Shown one piece after another: positions 1 through 7,979 of a stretch of DNA of 64,000 bases. Position numbers and translations under genes: made by a program. The notes below the pieces were generated by a model. It saw only the letters and a list, made by a program, of their open reading frames with translations. It did not search any database and was not told where the DNA came from. Within the stretch, counting starts at the first letter, position 1. Every line of letters starts with the position of its first letter. The stretch covers positions 2,852,001 to 2,916,000 of the forward strand of contig OZ245997.1 in NCBI GenBank assembly GCA_965230195.1, given 5' to 3'. The stretch comes from Putridiphycobacter sp965230195. GTDB taxonomy: Bacteria > Bacteroidota > Bacteroidia > Flavobacteriales_D > Crocinitomicaceae.

Positions 1-411
1 AAAATGTATTTGGTAAGACCAAAAATCAATACGGAATATGGCTTTGGAGGCATAAATAATGAAAATCTCTTAGCTTTAGTTGACGATAGAGTGAGGTTAA
101 CTGAAATTGACCGGCTTTCATTGATGTGGACACATTACCAAAATCATAATTTAGAGGAATTGCTAAATACTGCTTTAATGTTGGAAAAAGAACATCCGTA
201 TATCTTGAAAGCAGTGAGAGTACATATTCAACGTTTTCCTGAAAATGGTGGCTTGGGTCGACCGGAACAAGCTATACTAAAAATTATAAGTGACTTGGGA
301 ACTAACGAATTTGGGCCTGTTTTCAGAGAGTTTTGTAAAAGGGAAAGCATTTACGGTTTTGGTGATCTCCAGTTCAAGCGATTATTTGATATTGTGACCA
401 ACAAGATTTAA
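1..411 (+). CDS. DUF1835-type protein, C-terminal part (cut by window edge)
   Basis: The reading frame is open to the first base, so this is the end of a longer gene; the ATG at position 4 need not be its start. About 136 residues are visible. The segment LTEIDRLSLMW, then an L-rich helix, a conserved arginine-containing stretch (VHIQRFPENGGLGRPEQAIL) and a closing GFGDLQFKRLFD match the C-terminal half of DUF1835/DUF3658-type proteins, which are usually about 270-310 aa. The function of that family is unknown and I do not assign one. An AT-rich gap of about 125 bp with no recognisable gene follows. The family assignment is from memory of its closing motifs. Confidence 0.6.
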   Translation, partial: KMYLVRPKINTEYGFGGINNENLLALVDDRVRLTEIDRLSLMWTHYQNHNLEELLNTALMLEKEHPYILKAVRVHIQRFPENGGLGRPEQAILKIISDLGTNEFGPVFREFCKRESIYGFGDLQFKRLFDIVTNKI

Positions 412-537
412 TTTTATTGATTGACAATTTTTTTTTGATAATTCAGGTGTATTAGCAGACAAATTGATAAAAAATAATCAGACCTTTACTGTATGCTTAA
501 AGGCAATGGTTAACCTGAAAAATCCCTTAATTACAAT

Positions 538-834
538 ATGTTTATTATCAATATAACTTATAAAGTCCCCTTAACTGAAGTCGACAACCATTTAGAAGCT
601 CATGTTGCCTATTTGGATGAACAATACCGCTTGGAACATTTCCATGTTTCGGGGAGAAAGGAACCAAGAGAAGGCGGAATAATTATTTCTTTAATCAAGA
701 ATAAGAAAAAATTAGAAGAAATTATAGACCTTGATCCATTTAAAATAAATGATCTGGCAACTTATGAAATTATTGAGTTTACACCTTCAAAGACAAGCCG
801 AAATTTTAATTTTCTCGTTAATAGAATAGTATAA
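538..834 (+). CDS. YciI-like (YCII-related domain) protein
   Basis: This 98-residue protein fills the whole size of a YciI domain, a small ferredoxin-like fold that usually forms dimers. It opens with a beta strand (FIINITYKVP), then a helix carrying the family histidine (HVAYLDEQY, His22) and the segment HVSGRKEPREGGIIIS, which matches the V.SG.. turn of YciI proteins. Related proteins have been proposed to be small hydrolases or accessory factors; no substrate can be named here. It lies 69 bp before an ECF41 sigma factor on the same strand. YciI-superfamily proteins are frequent neighbours of extended ECF sigma factors, and a second such pair occurs near 58.1-59.8 kb. A promoter-like box between the two genes suggests separate transcription. 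Confidence 0.75.
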   Translation: MFIINITYKVPLTEVDNHLEAHVAYLDEQYRLEHFHVSGRKEPREGGIIISLIKNKKKLEEIIDLDPFKINDLATYEIIEFTPSKTSRNFNFLVNRIV

Positions 835-848
835 CAAAAATATATTTC

Positions 849-875
849 TGTCACGTTTTATAATAGTTATTTGTC
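849..875 (+). promoter_or_regulatory. Putative ECF41-dependent promoter of the sigma gene
   Basis: TGTCACG at 849-855 is followed after 16 nt by TGTC at 872-875, about 28 bp before the sigma factor start. The known ECF41 consensus has a TGTCACA-like -35 and a CGTC-like -10. The same arrangement recurs at 1787-1812 before azoR. This suggests that the sigma factor controls itself and azoR. Inference from motif match and recurrence. Confidence 0.6.
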
Positions 876-902
876 TTATATCTTTATATAAAATTCAAGG
901 TT

Positions 903-1724
903 TTGAAAGATTATCATAGTCAGTTGTTCCCCTATGCCTACAATATATTAGGATCGGTTGAGGATGCAAAGGATGCTGTTCAGGATGTTTTAGTTAAGTA
1001 TTTGTCAATTAAATCTGAGATCGAAAATGTAACCGGTTATTTGATTAGAGGTGTAATTAACCAGTCTATCAATTTAAAAAAGAAAAGAAATAAAATCAGG
1101 GTAGACCAGTTATGGCTTCCTGAACCTTACGCAACTGAAAAAACGGACAAAAATATTGACCGTGATACAATTATTTCCTATTCAATACTGGTATTACTGG
1201 AAAAATTGACACCACTGGAAAGGGGAGTTTTTATTTTAAATCAGGCTTTTGATTATCCACATAAAGATATCGCTAAAATACTTGATATTACTCAGGAGTA
1301 CTCAAGAAAACTCCTGAGCAGAGCTAAGAGTAGATTATCTGATTCAAATACCGTAGTTAATGTCAAACAGGATACCCTTAACTTTATGGAAAGATATATT
1401 GACATTATAAAGAATGGTAAAACAGAAGAACTGGAAAAAATGTTGGCGGAAGATATTTCATTAACTGCTGATGGAGGAGGAAAAATAAAAGTGGTTAAGG
1501 AGAGAACTGCTGGTAAAAAGGAAACACTCGAACTTTTATTTTACGTTTATCAAAAATATCAAAAAGCATTGGATGTTAAAATCTCTGAGGTAAATCACCA
1601 ACCTGTTCTGGTATTCTATCATAAGAATAAGGTAGCCCACTGTCAGGTTTTTGAAGTCGAAAATGAAAAGATCAAGAATATTTTCGCAGTCCTTGTACCT
1701 GCTAAACTTAATGCTGTTATTTAA
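903..1724 (+). CDS. ECF41-family RNA polymerase sigma factor with SnoaL-like extension
   Basis: This 273-residue protein has an ECF core followed by a long C-terminal extension. Region 2 is at about residues 5-65 (YAYNILGSVEDAKDAVQDVL) and region 4 at about 100-148 (LTPLERGVF, then a helix-turn-helix ending ITQEYSRKLLSRAKSRL). WLPEP at 71-75 in the linker and DGGGK at 190-194 in the extension are hallmark motifs of ECF41. The extension has a SnoaL/NTF2-like fold and in studied members modulates sigma activity in place of an anti-sigma factor; none is encoded nearby. The final NPDK-type motif of the family reads VPAK at 265-268, so it is altered. The start is a TTG; it gives a complete region 2 and lies just after the promoter-like box. 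AzoR and cupin genes downstream fit the usual ECF41 setting beside oxidoreductases. Confidence 0.9.
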   Translation: MKDYHSQLFPYAYNILGSVEDAKDAVQDVLVKYLSIKSEIENVTGYLIRGVINQSINLKKKRNKIRVDQLWLPEPYATEKTDKNIDRDTIISYSILVLLEKLTPLERGVFILNQAFDYPHKDIAKILDITQEYSRKLLSRAKSRLSDSNTVVNVKQDTLNFMERYIDIIKNGKTEELEKMLAEDISLTADGGGKIKVVKERTAGKKETLELLFYVYQKYQKALDVKISEVNHQPVLVFYHKNKVAHCQVFEVENEKIKNIFAVLVPAKLNAVI

Positions 1725-1786
1725 CCTGTACCAAAGATCAAAATCGGATCATAATCACTTAATATTTTGTTTAGGTTAAAAAAACT

Positions 1787-1812
1787 TGTCACGTTTTTTA
1801 GTGTGCCTTGTC
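1787..1812 (+). promoter_or_regulatory. Putative ECF41-dependent promoter of azoR
   Basis: TGTCACG at 1787-1793 followed by TGTC at 1809-1812 (15 nt between) repeats the box found before the sigma gene at 849-875, including the run of T after the G. It lies about 28 bp before the azoR ATG. This position makes it unlikely that coding begins upstream of the ATG at 1840, although the frame is open back to a TTG at 1786. Confidence 0.6.
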
Positions 1813-1839
1813 ATTATAGGGAATACTAAAAAAACAAAA

Positions 1840-2451
1840 ATGAAAACATTATTAAGAATTGATTGCAGTGCAAGAATCGAGGGTTCTCACTCGAGAAAAA
1901 TGGCGGATTTTTTCGAGCAAAAATGGCGGGAAAATAATCGTGATGGACAGGTAGTTTACAGAGATTTGGCTAAAATGAATCTACCCCATATTCAAAATAA
2001 AACTATCGAAGGGTTTTATACGCCTGCAGAGTATATGACTTCAGAAACGTTGGAGGCAACAGCTTTGTCAGATTCATTGATAACGGAGTTAAAGCAGGCA
2101 GACGAGATATTATTGAGCACACCTTTATATAACTTAAACATTCCTTCACCACTTAAGGCATATCTTGATCAGATAATAAGAGTTGGACATACATTTAATT
2201 TTAGTGAAGATGGTAATACCGGACTCCTTGAAAACAAAACAGCTTACATCATCACCAGTAAAGGTGGTGTATATAAAAATACACCAATGGAAAAATTCGA
2301 TTTTCAGGAACCGTATTTAAATGCTGTTTTAAACTATATCGGTATTAGGGTAAATGAAATATTTTCTCTCGAAGGGACAAGTGATGAACAGGTTTTAACC
2401 CAAAACAAAGAACATTTAGAAATTGAAATACAAACCATATTTAATAATTAA
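1840..2451 (+). CDS. azoR: FMN-dependent NADH:quinone oxidoreductase / azoreductase AzoR
   Basis: The 203-residue product matches the size of E. coli AzoR (about 200 aa), a cytoplasmic flavodoxin-fold homodimer that reduces quinones and azo compounds by two-electron transfer from NAD(P)H through FMN. Visible signatures are the phosphate-binding start (LLRIDCSARIEGSHSRK, residues 4-20), the PLYNLNIPSPLKAYLD signature at 95-110 and the IITSKGG strand-loop typical of the family. The frame extends upstream to a TTG at 1786, but ATG 1840 gives the canonical N-terminus and leaves room for the promoter-like box at 1787-1812. The cupin gene begins nine bases downstream, so the two are probably cotranscribed. 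Control by the adjacent ECF41 sigma factor is inferred. It may serve in quinone or electrophile detoxification. Confidence 0.9.
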   Translation: MKTLLRIDCSARIEGSHSRKMADFFEQKWRENNRDGQVVYRDLAKMNLPHIQNKTIEGFYTPAEYMTSETLEATALSDSLITELKQADEILLSTPLYNLNIPSPLKAYLDQIIRVGHTFNFSEDGNTGLLENKTAYIITSKGGVYKNTPMEKFDFQEPYLNAVLNYIGIRVNEIFSLEGTSDEQVLTQNKEHLEIEIQTIFNN

Positions 2452-2460
2452 ACCAATACT

Positions 2461-2976
2461 ATGAATAACAAGAAACAAGATTATTTTAACGATCAGATGG
2501 AAGATAAGGCAGTAATTATTAAACCAGATGAAGGGGAACAGTTTAAAATGAATGGAATGTCATTAACTTTTAAGGTGACAAGCGAAATTTCGAATGACCA
2601 ATTGGGGCTATATGAAATTGTTCTGGGACCACATACTATTGGAGCGAAATTACATTACCACCGTTTTATGGATGAAACATTTATTGTTAACAAAGGAACA
2701 TTAACATTATTAATGGCCGGTAAGGAAGCAATGGCTAAACCTGGTACTGTGGCTTATATTCCGCGATTCACCCCTCATGGATTCAGAAATGATACAGACG
2801 AGGAAGTAAGATTAACCTTATTATTCAATCCTTCTCAAAAAAGAGAAGGATTTTTCCGGGGGTTATACGAAACATTAAATGAAGTACCAATTGATCCGGA
2901 AAAGTATTTGAAATTGTATAATAAGTACGATAGCTTTCCGGTGGACACATCAAATATGATTCCTGTTTCAGATTAA
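2461..2976 (+). CDS. Cupin-domain protein
   Basis: This 171-residue single-domain cupin has both metal-binding motifs. Motif 1 is HYHRFMDETF (His65, His67, Glu72) followed by a glycine (VNKG). Motif 2 is PRFTPHGFRN with His106. These residues usually bind Fe, Mn, Zn or Cu. The barrel lies at about residues 45-130, and a C-terminal tail (FFRGLYETLNE) follows, as in quercetinase-like cupins of Bacteroidota. No enzyme activity can be assigned from sequence. The gene starts nine bases after azoR and probably forms an operon with it under the ECF41 sigma factor, which suggests a role with AzoR in handling quinone or aromatic compounds. An AT-rich hairpin follows the stop codon. Confidence 0.85.
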   Translation: MNNKKQDYFNDQMEDKAVIIKPDEGEQFKMNGMSLTFKVTSEISNDQLGLYEIVLGPHTIGAKLHYHRFMDETFIVNKGTLTLLMAGKEAMAKPGTVAYIPRFTPHGFRNDTDEEVRLTLLFNPSQKREGFFRGLYETLNEVPIDPEKYLKLYNKYDSFPVDTSNMIPVSD

Positions 2977-2978
2977 AT

Positions 2979-3003
2979 TAGTAATAAGTCTCATTACTAT
3001 TTA
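2979..3003 (+). terminator. Possible terminator after the cupin gene
   Basis: A 7-bp perfect stem, TAGTAAT (2979-2985) with ATTACTA (2993-2999), has a 7-nt loop and is followed by a short T-rich stretch. It is AT-only in part and therefore weak. It sits three bases after the cupin stop codon, a plausible place to end the sigma/azoR/cupin unit. Confidence 0.35.
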
Positions 3004-3080
3004 TAAGGTTTTAAATCTCCATGTTTTGAAAGAAAAAGTTGATACATTTATTGTATTTTGTGGTCATATCACACTAAAAC

Positions 3081-4547
3081 TTGGAAAAACCTGATAAAAT
3101 ATTTGATGTTCTGATTATTGGTGGAGGGATTTCGGGCAGTTTAACTGCCTTGTCCTTACTCAGGGAAAACAAAAGACTTAAAATAGCGATTATTGAACAA
3201 AGCTCTGATTTTCCTCAAAAGGTTGGTGAATCTACATCAGATATTACAGTTTTGATATTCCAGCAATTGGGGATAAAACACTTACTGGATAAGCACCTTG
3301 ACAAAGCGGGATTAAGATTCTTGTTTAACGAAAGTAATGTCAGACTGGAGTTTGCCAGTCCTGCTTTAAAAGGGACCCATATTGGGTATCATCTCGATAG
3401 AAAGCAACTGGATACCGATTTATTGGAAGAAGCATCCCTGCAAGGAGCAATGGTGTACAGACCTGCGATAATACTTGACTTTTATGGGGATAACTTTAAA
3501 AATAATTTAAGGATTGATGTAGGAGATACTGTTTTAAACCTGCAGTCAAGGTGGTTGGCTGATGCCTCAGGTCGTTCAAGGTTTATAGCCCGTAATATGA
3601 ACTGGAAAGATTTACAGGTGGATTTGGAAACTGCTTCAGTAATGGGGCATTTTAGTGGAGTTTCACCAAATGATCAATGGGACTTTCCTGAAAATAAGTA
3701 TTGGAAAAAAAAGGCAGCTCGAAACAGGGATCATAGTACTGTTCATTTTATGAGAAAACACAGTTGGTGGTGGTTAATCAGACTCAATGATGAAATAACG
3801 AGTATTGGTGTGGTTTATGACAGATCCAAAATTAAAACCCATAGTCCGGAACAGTATTTTGAAGAAACTTTAAAAAACGACTCAGAATTAGGTGTGATTA
3901 CCCGAAAAGCAAAAAAAATCAACGGTCGAACCATTGAACAACTCCCATATATAACATCACACTTATATGATAAAGGGCGGGTTTTAGTAGGGGATAGTGG
4001 TGCTTTTACAGACCCATTTCTAAGCCCGGGACTTGAAATGATCTGCCAGCAAACACAAACCTTGGCACGGTTAATATCTTCAGAAATTTCAACATTAAAG
4101 TTTAATAAGGCAGAGTGGAGGAGGTATAATAATTCATTTATTGAATCATATAAAAGCAGGATGATTGTTTACAGGTACGGCTATCAAATAATGGAGACCT
4201 ATGACATATTTGTAAACTGGCTTCGTTTGGGAAACTTTGGCTACTTCGGATTATTCGTTTTTCCGGCTGTATTATTTAAAAAACGGTTGGAAAAACCATT
4301 CAGATTAAATCAATTGGATAAAATCACACTAAAATTCTATTATGGAAGGCTAAAACGAATTTACGAGAAGAAAAATAGTAGAAGGTTGTTTAATAACCGG
4401 CCTTTTTCAGTTTGTTATTCAGGAGTTGAGGTGCCTCGTAACTACCGTTTTTATTATATTCCACTAAAGCTGTGGTTTAGGTGGATTTCGGGATATCTCA
4501 GACTTGAGTTTAAGTTAGCTACTCAATTTTTCAGATCAAAACTATAA
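3081..4547 (+). CDS. FAD-dependent oxidoreductase, flavin halogenase-like
   Basis: The 488-residue protein has a dinucleotide-binding GGGISG at residues 14-19, a VGES motif at 48-51, DASGRS at 161-166 and the second FAD signature GDSGAFTDPFLSPG at 304-317. This arrangement is the p-hydroxybenzoate hydroxylase-like fold. VGES and the central WWWLIR at 229-234, close to the WxWxIP motif, point to the tryptophan-halogenase/geranylgeranyl-reductase branch. The proline of that motif is Arg here, so halogenation is uncertain; a monooxygenase or reductase is also possible. The C-terminal 120 residues are basic and aromatic-rich and may contact membrane or a carrier-bound substrate. No flavin reductase or biosynthetic cluster is adjacent. 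The start is TTG 3081; the gene overlaps the opposite-strand gene by six bases at the 3' end. Confidence 0.8.
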   Translation: MEKPDKIFDVLIIGGGISGSLTALSLLRENKRLKIAIIEQSSDFPQKVGESTSDITVLIFQQLGIKHLLDKHLDKAGLRFLFNESNVRLEFASPALKGTHIGYHLDRKQLDTDLLEEASLQGAMVYRPAIILDFYGDNFKNNLRIDVGDTVLNLQSRWLADASGRSRFIARNMNWKDLQVDLETASVMGHFSGVSPNDQWDFPENKYWKKKAARNRDHSTVHFMRKHSWWWLIRLNDEITSIGVVYDRSKIKTHSPEQYFEETLKNDSELGVITRKAKKINGRTIEQLPYITSHLYDKGRVLVGDSGAFTDPFLSPGLEMICQQTQTLARLISSEISTLKFNKAEWRRYNNSFIESYKSRMIVYRYGYQIMETYDIFVNWLRLGNFGYFGLFVFPAVLFKKRLEKPFRLNQLDKITLKFYYGRLKRIYEKKNSRRLFNNRPFSVCYSGVEVPRNYRFYYIPLKLWFRWISGYLRLEFKLATQFFRSKL

Positions 4548-5147
4548 TCTGACACCTACCGAAATTTGGGGAAAGATAAATGTTGATTTAAGTGATTCGT
4601 TTCTGGAAGGAATGCTACTGGTTGGCCCAAGATAAAATACACTTCTGAGTTGTGGGTTCAAATAAGCCCATTGTCTGAAAAAATAGAATTCATATCCAAC
4701 ATAAGGTGTGACTAAAAAGGTTTTTAATCTTACCTTTTCAGCAAAAGAAGGTTGTTTGATGTCAAAATATTCCCAGCCAACAATTAATCCTACGTAAGGG
4801 TTACTCTCTAATTTTTTGAAAATATCCAGTTTATAACGTCCCATTACAGCTAACTCAAAGCCTAGTCTGGCTGAAGAGGTATCCATTCCAACATGATTAA
4901 ACATATCGTCACGAAATCGATTTGGAATGTCTAAAGCAGCAGCGAAGAGGCCCAGATTGAATTTATTATCACGTGAAACATTATAGGTGATACTACCAGC
5001 TATTCCATTAAGCACAAAGCTTGAAGGTTCAACTTCGATACGCCAATCTTTGTCTTTTGAAGGACCTTCTTTCTGTGCGATAACAATTCCGGAAAGAAAA
5101 ATGGTCAACAAAAGCAAGATGGTCTTGTTATAAATAAGGGAATTCAT
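4542..5147 (-). CDS. Outer-membrane beta-barrel protein, function unknown
   Basis: From the ATG at 5147 the product is about 201 residues. It begins with a signal peptide (hydrophobic TILLLLTIFLSGIVIAQ) and continues with alternating hydrophobic strands ending in aromatic residues (GSITYNVSRDNKFNLGLFAAAL, then PYVGLIVGWEYF, then PYVGYEFYFF). The last residues, PQISVGVRL, are typical of a closing barrel strand. An upstream start at 5171 would add eight residues but gives a poor signal peptide. The barrel is small, eight strands or so, as in many uncharacterised Bacteroidota porin-family proteins. It is convergent with the FAD protein gene and overlaps its end by six bases. No ligand can be inferred. 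Confidence 0.65.
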   Translation of the reverse strand: MNSLIYNKTILLLLTIFLSGIVIAQKEGPSKDKDWRIEVEPSSFVLNGIAGSITYNVSRDNKFNLGLFAAALDIPNRFRDDMFNHVGMDTSSARLGFELAVMGRYKLDIFKKLESNPYVGLIVGWEYFDIKQPSFAEKVRLKTFLVTPYVGYEFYFFRQWAYLNPQLRSVFYLGPTSSIPSRNESLKSTFIFPQISVGVRL

Positions 5148-5295
5148 AATTTGGGTTTTGTATTGTCTCATTAAAGATACTCAAAAGGAACAAAAAAAGA
5201 TTGATTTTCTCGCTCAATTCATTGATTATAGTCAGTATCGTTAAAATACGATTTACTATCATTATTTCAATTATGACCGAAATCAGCTGGTAAAA

Positions 5296-5327
5296 TTGTA
5301 TTATATTTCATCCGTATTTTAATTTTG
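5296..5327 (+). promoter_or_regulatory. Bacteroidota-type promoter for the kinase-like/CYTH pair
   Basis: TTG at 5296-5298, a 21-nt spacer, and TAATTTTG at 5320-5327 fit the TTG-N19-21-TAnnTTTG consensus of the Bacteroidota primary sigma factor. Transcription would start near 5334, a few tens of bases before either possible start codon of the downstream gene. Confidence 0.55.
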
Positions 5328-5365
5328 TTTTTGATTGTCAAACTTCGGTTTCTTAAACTTTACTG

Positions 5366-7054
5366 ATGTCTGACAAGTGTTGTTGTGCTCTAAAGCTTAT
5401 GGTCATTTTTGCTTCCCTCACTAAAGTCATTAAATTATCTTGTATCTTACTGTTTAGTACAATTGTGTTGGGGCAATATGATCGCGGGACGCTGATACTT
5501 TCTTCCCATCCTGAAGAAGTCGTTGAGTTGGTAAAGCAAGGTAGAATCGATTTGGATGATGTAAGGGAGGTCACAAATTTTTTGACCAACAGGGATATCA
5601 AAACATATAAAGGACATTTGATTCCCAAACGAAAAAAGGCCTTTATACGACATATCAAACATATTAGTGAATGCCTGGAAACCATGTATCAAAAGAGAGC
5701 TGTCAATGACAGCGTAACTTATGAATTGCTTTACGAATTGGTTTTATTTGAGAAATCGCTGATTGAAAAAGCAAAACTAAACAGTAAAAACGGGCCAGGT
5801 TTTCTGGATAAGTTTAAATTATGGTTTGATCACCAAAGAAGTAAATGGATATTCCGATTCCCAATTGACAAAGCACCTGAAAAAGATATAGCCAGGACTA
5901 AGAACTCGCCTTATTGGCATCAAACCCAGGGGAAATTGTATAAGCATTTTGGGCGGTTGGCTAAACTTAAAAAAATTAAAGCAGGGAAAAACATGGTCGT
6001 ACTGTTTGACAAGTTAAGTTATAGCGGATCAGCTCCAAAAATAAGAGCAATGGACCTTGATCTTGATAATGAGTGGTCTTTAAAATGGGGAGACGAAGTT
6101 CATACAGATGTAGTAGGATCAAGAATTTTTGCAGCACTGGGCTATGATGTAGATCACCCATACTATTACGAAAAGGATCAGTTGACTTTAATTTTTGATG
6201 GTTTCTCTACTGTTAATAATGCTGAAATGCTGTGTGACAGCATGTATAAAATCTATAAAATTGATCTTAAGCAGTTTATTTACAGGTCAGGAAAGATCAA
6301 TGATGAGATGATTACAAATGATCCGGAATTAGCACCGTTTAAGAACCAGAATTATGTTAGATTCATAAAATGTGCCATTGAAGGCAGGCCGGATCGTGTT
6401 AAAAGAATTGGTCCCTTTCTGTCAAATGAGATGAAAAATGAGAGTAGAAGAGTACTAAGAGGGGCTTTATTAGCACATGCCTTTATTGGAAATTGGGATA
6501 CAAGTGAAAGAAACACCCTTTTAACAACAGTTCATGATGGTAATTATAATTACAGAATATCAGCAGTGTATTCCGACCTTGGTACTGGTTTTGGTGTCAA
6601 GCTAAATATGTTACCAGTCGATTTTAAGGTAGGTCTGGTCAATGAATTTGGTTGGGAAGTTGCAGAAATGAAAGGCAACAAAGTGATTTTAAATTTTAAA
6701 GCAAATACCATTTCAAAACCTTTTAAAGAAGCGACTTATTATGATTTAAGATGGATGGCACAAAAAATTCATGATCTGGATGAAAAAACATTAAGAAAGA
6801 TTATCAATAAATCCGGTTGGCCACCTCCGATAGCAGAACTGTATTTTCACAAATTAGCTTCTAGAAGGGCATCTATCCTTTCTTCGTTTAATATTGAGGA
6901 TCAACATCCGATTAATTTTGATAAAAACTTAACTATTAAAGAAAATGGAGAGCTTATTGTGGAAAATGGTAAATTAATTGTTGATTATAAAAGAGCAGAA
7001 AACCCGGAAAGTTTTTTGTTTGAAAAAGGAAGGTTTAGAAATTATGGCCATTAG
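5366..7054 (+). CDS. Secreted protein with kinase-like features, family not recognised
   Basis: A hydrophobic export signal (LSCILLFSTIVLGQ) lies at residues 24-37 of 562. An internal ATG at 5399 would give a more usual signal peptide and is a good alternative start. I do not recognise a named family. Some segments recall kinase folds: SLKWGDEVHTDVVGSRIFAALGY at about 238-260 with Lys240, a possible catalytic loop NWDTSERN at 376-383, and a metal-binding-like SDLGTGFG at 403-410. The order Lys, D....N, D.G is that of CotH- and HipA-type kinases. The first 150 residues are helical and charged. The next gene, a secreted CYTH protein, overlaps by 11 bases, so the two are translationally coupled. 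A periplasmic phosphotransferase working with its partner is possible but is inference. Confidence 0.55.
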   Translation: MSDKCCCALKLMVIFASLTKVIKLSCILLFSTIVLGQYDRGTLILSSHPEEVVELVKQGRIDLDDVREVTNFLTNRDIKTYKGHLIPKRKKAFIRHIKHISECLETMYQKRAVNDSVTYELLYELVLFEKSLIEKAKLNSKNGPGFLDKFKLWFDHQRSKWIFRFPIDKAPEKDIARTKNSPYWHQTQGKLYKHFGRLAKLKKIKAGKNMVVLFDKLSYSGSAPKIRAMDLDLDNEWSLKWGDEVHTDVVGSRIFAALGYDVDHPYYYEKDQLTLIFDGFSTVNNAEMLCDSMYKIYKIDLKQFIYRSGKINDEMITNDPELAPFKNQNYVRFIKCAIEGRPDRVKRIGPFLSNEMKNESRRVLRGALLAHAFIGNWDTSERNTLLTTVHDGNYNYRISAVYSDLGTGFGVKLNMLPVDFKVGLVNEFGWEVAEMKGNKVILNFKANTISKPFKEATYYDLRWMAQKIHDLDEKTLRKIINKSGWPPPIAELYFHKLASRRASILSSFNIEDQHPINFDKNLTIKENGELIVENGKLIVDYKRAENPESFLFEKGRFRNYGH

Positions 7055-7979
7055 AATTTATTTGATATTGTTTGTAGTGATTCCGGTATGTGTCTTTGGC
7101 CAGGGAACAGAAGTACAGCGAAAATATACGGTTGAACAACCTCTAAATTTCCAATACTTCATTAAAAATTCCGATCAGATTGGAAAAGTTAAAATGAATT
7201 ATCATTCAAGTGTGGTTTATTATGATTTGTATTTTGATACTCCCAATCACGATTTATTTAAGAATAAACTCTCTTTAAGATTAAGGAAAAGGGTAGGGCC
7301 TGGTAACAATATGACATATGGTTTTCAATTAAAGAGTGAAATGAAGGCAATAGGAGGAGAGCGGTTAGAGGTTGAAGAAACGGAACTGGATTTTTATCTA
7401 ATCAAAGTTGGTAAGGAATGGGTGGGTTTATCTTCTGTTTTGGATCAGATTTTTTCTGAAAATGTTGGAAAAAACAATGATGATATAAAAATCTTGTTGA
7501 AAGCCATTAAAGATTGGATGGCATTTAAGTCTGGAGCACCAATTAGTCCTTTTCAAAAATTAAAATATTTATACCCGGATGTGTTTACGGATACTAAAAT
7601 AGGAACATTAGAACCAGTAGTTATTGGGATATCTGATCGTTTGAGAAGTCATTTGTATTTGGATAGGTCAGTTGAAAAAGATTCGATTGTGAGTTATTCT
7701 GGAAAACGGGTTGCTATTTCTGAGTTGCCCATTTTCTTTAGGGAAAATCCATTTTATTTATGGCTCTATGAAACATCATTCGATATTTCAACTTTTTATC
7801 CTTTGCTTGAATCTGAGCACAATTCTTTTGAGATCACTGAATTTGAAGTAGAGAATAAATTGATTGGGACCAATAATAAATTTATAGGCTCAATAGAAAC
7901 AGAATTAAAGACTAAGTATAAATTGAAACACAACCTGGACTCAAAGTACAGACAATCTGTACAGTATTTTTATCATTAA
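7044..7979 (+). CDS. Secreted CYTH-like (triphosphate tunnel fold) protein
   Basis: The 311-residue product starts at ATG 7044, followed directly by a signal peptide (IRIYLILFVVIPVCVFGQ). The frame is open upstream to 6978, but that would bury the signal. The mature part shows CYTH hallmarks: YYDLYFDTP (59-67), a basic strand SLRLRKR (77-83), FQLK (94-97) and ERLEVEE (106-112). These alternate basic and acidic residues as in the triphosphate-binding tunnel of CyaB/thiamine triphosphatase and VTC proteins. The N-terminal ExExK motif of the family reads TVEQPLN, so it is degenerate. Export is unusual for CYTH enzymes. The gene overlaps the kinase-like gene before it by 11 bases, and its 3' end overlaps the convergent membrane-protein gene by four. 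Confidence 0.65.
   Translation: MAIRIYLILFVVIPVCVFGQGTEVQRKYTVEQPLNFQYFIKNSDQIGKVKMNYHSSVVYYDLYFDTPNHDLFKNKLSLRLRKRVGPGNNMTYGFQLKSEMKAIGGERLEVEETELDFYLIKVGKEWVGLSSVLDQIFSENVGKNNDDIKILLKAIKDWMAFKSGAPISPFQKLKYLYPDVFTDTKIGTLEPVVIGISDRLRSHLYLDRSVEKDSIVSYSGKRVAISELPIFFRENPFYLWLYETSFDISTFYPLLESEHNSFEITEFEVENKLIGTNNKFIGSIETELKTKYKLKHNLDSKYRQSVQYFYH

Noticed and set aside
1786..1839. Upstream extension of azoR to a TTG
   Set aside because: It would overlap the promoter-like box and adds 18 residues not in the family.
5353..5692. Minus-strand frames opposite the kinase-like gene start
   Set aside because: Overlap a longer gene with a signal peptide and a promoter; no coding features.
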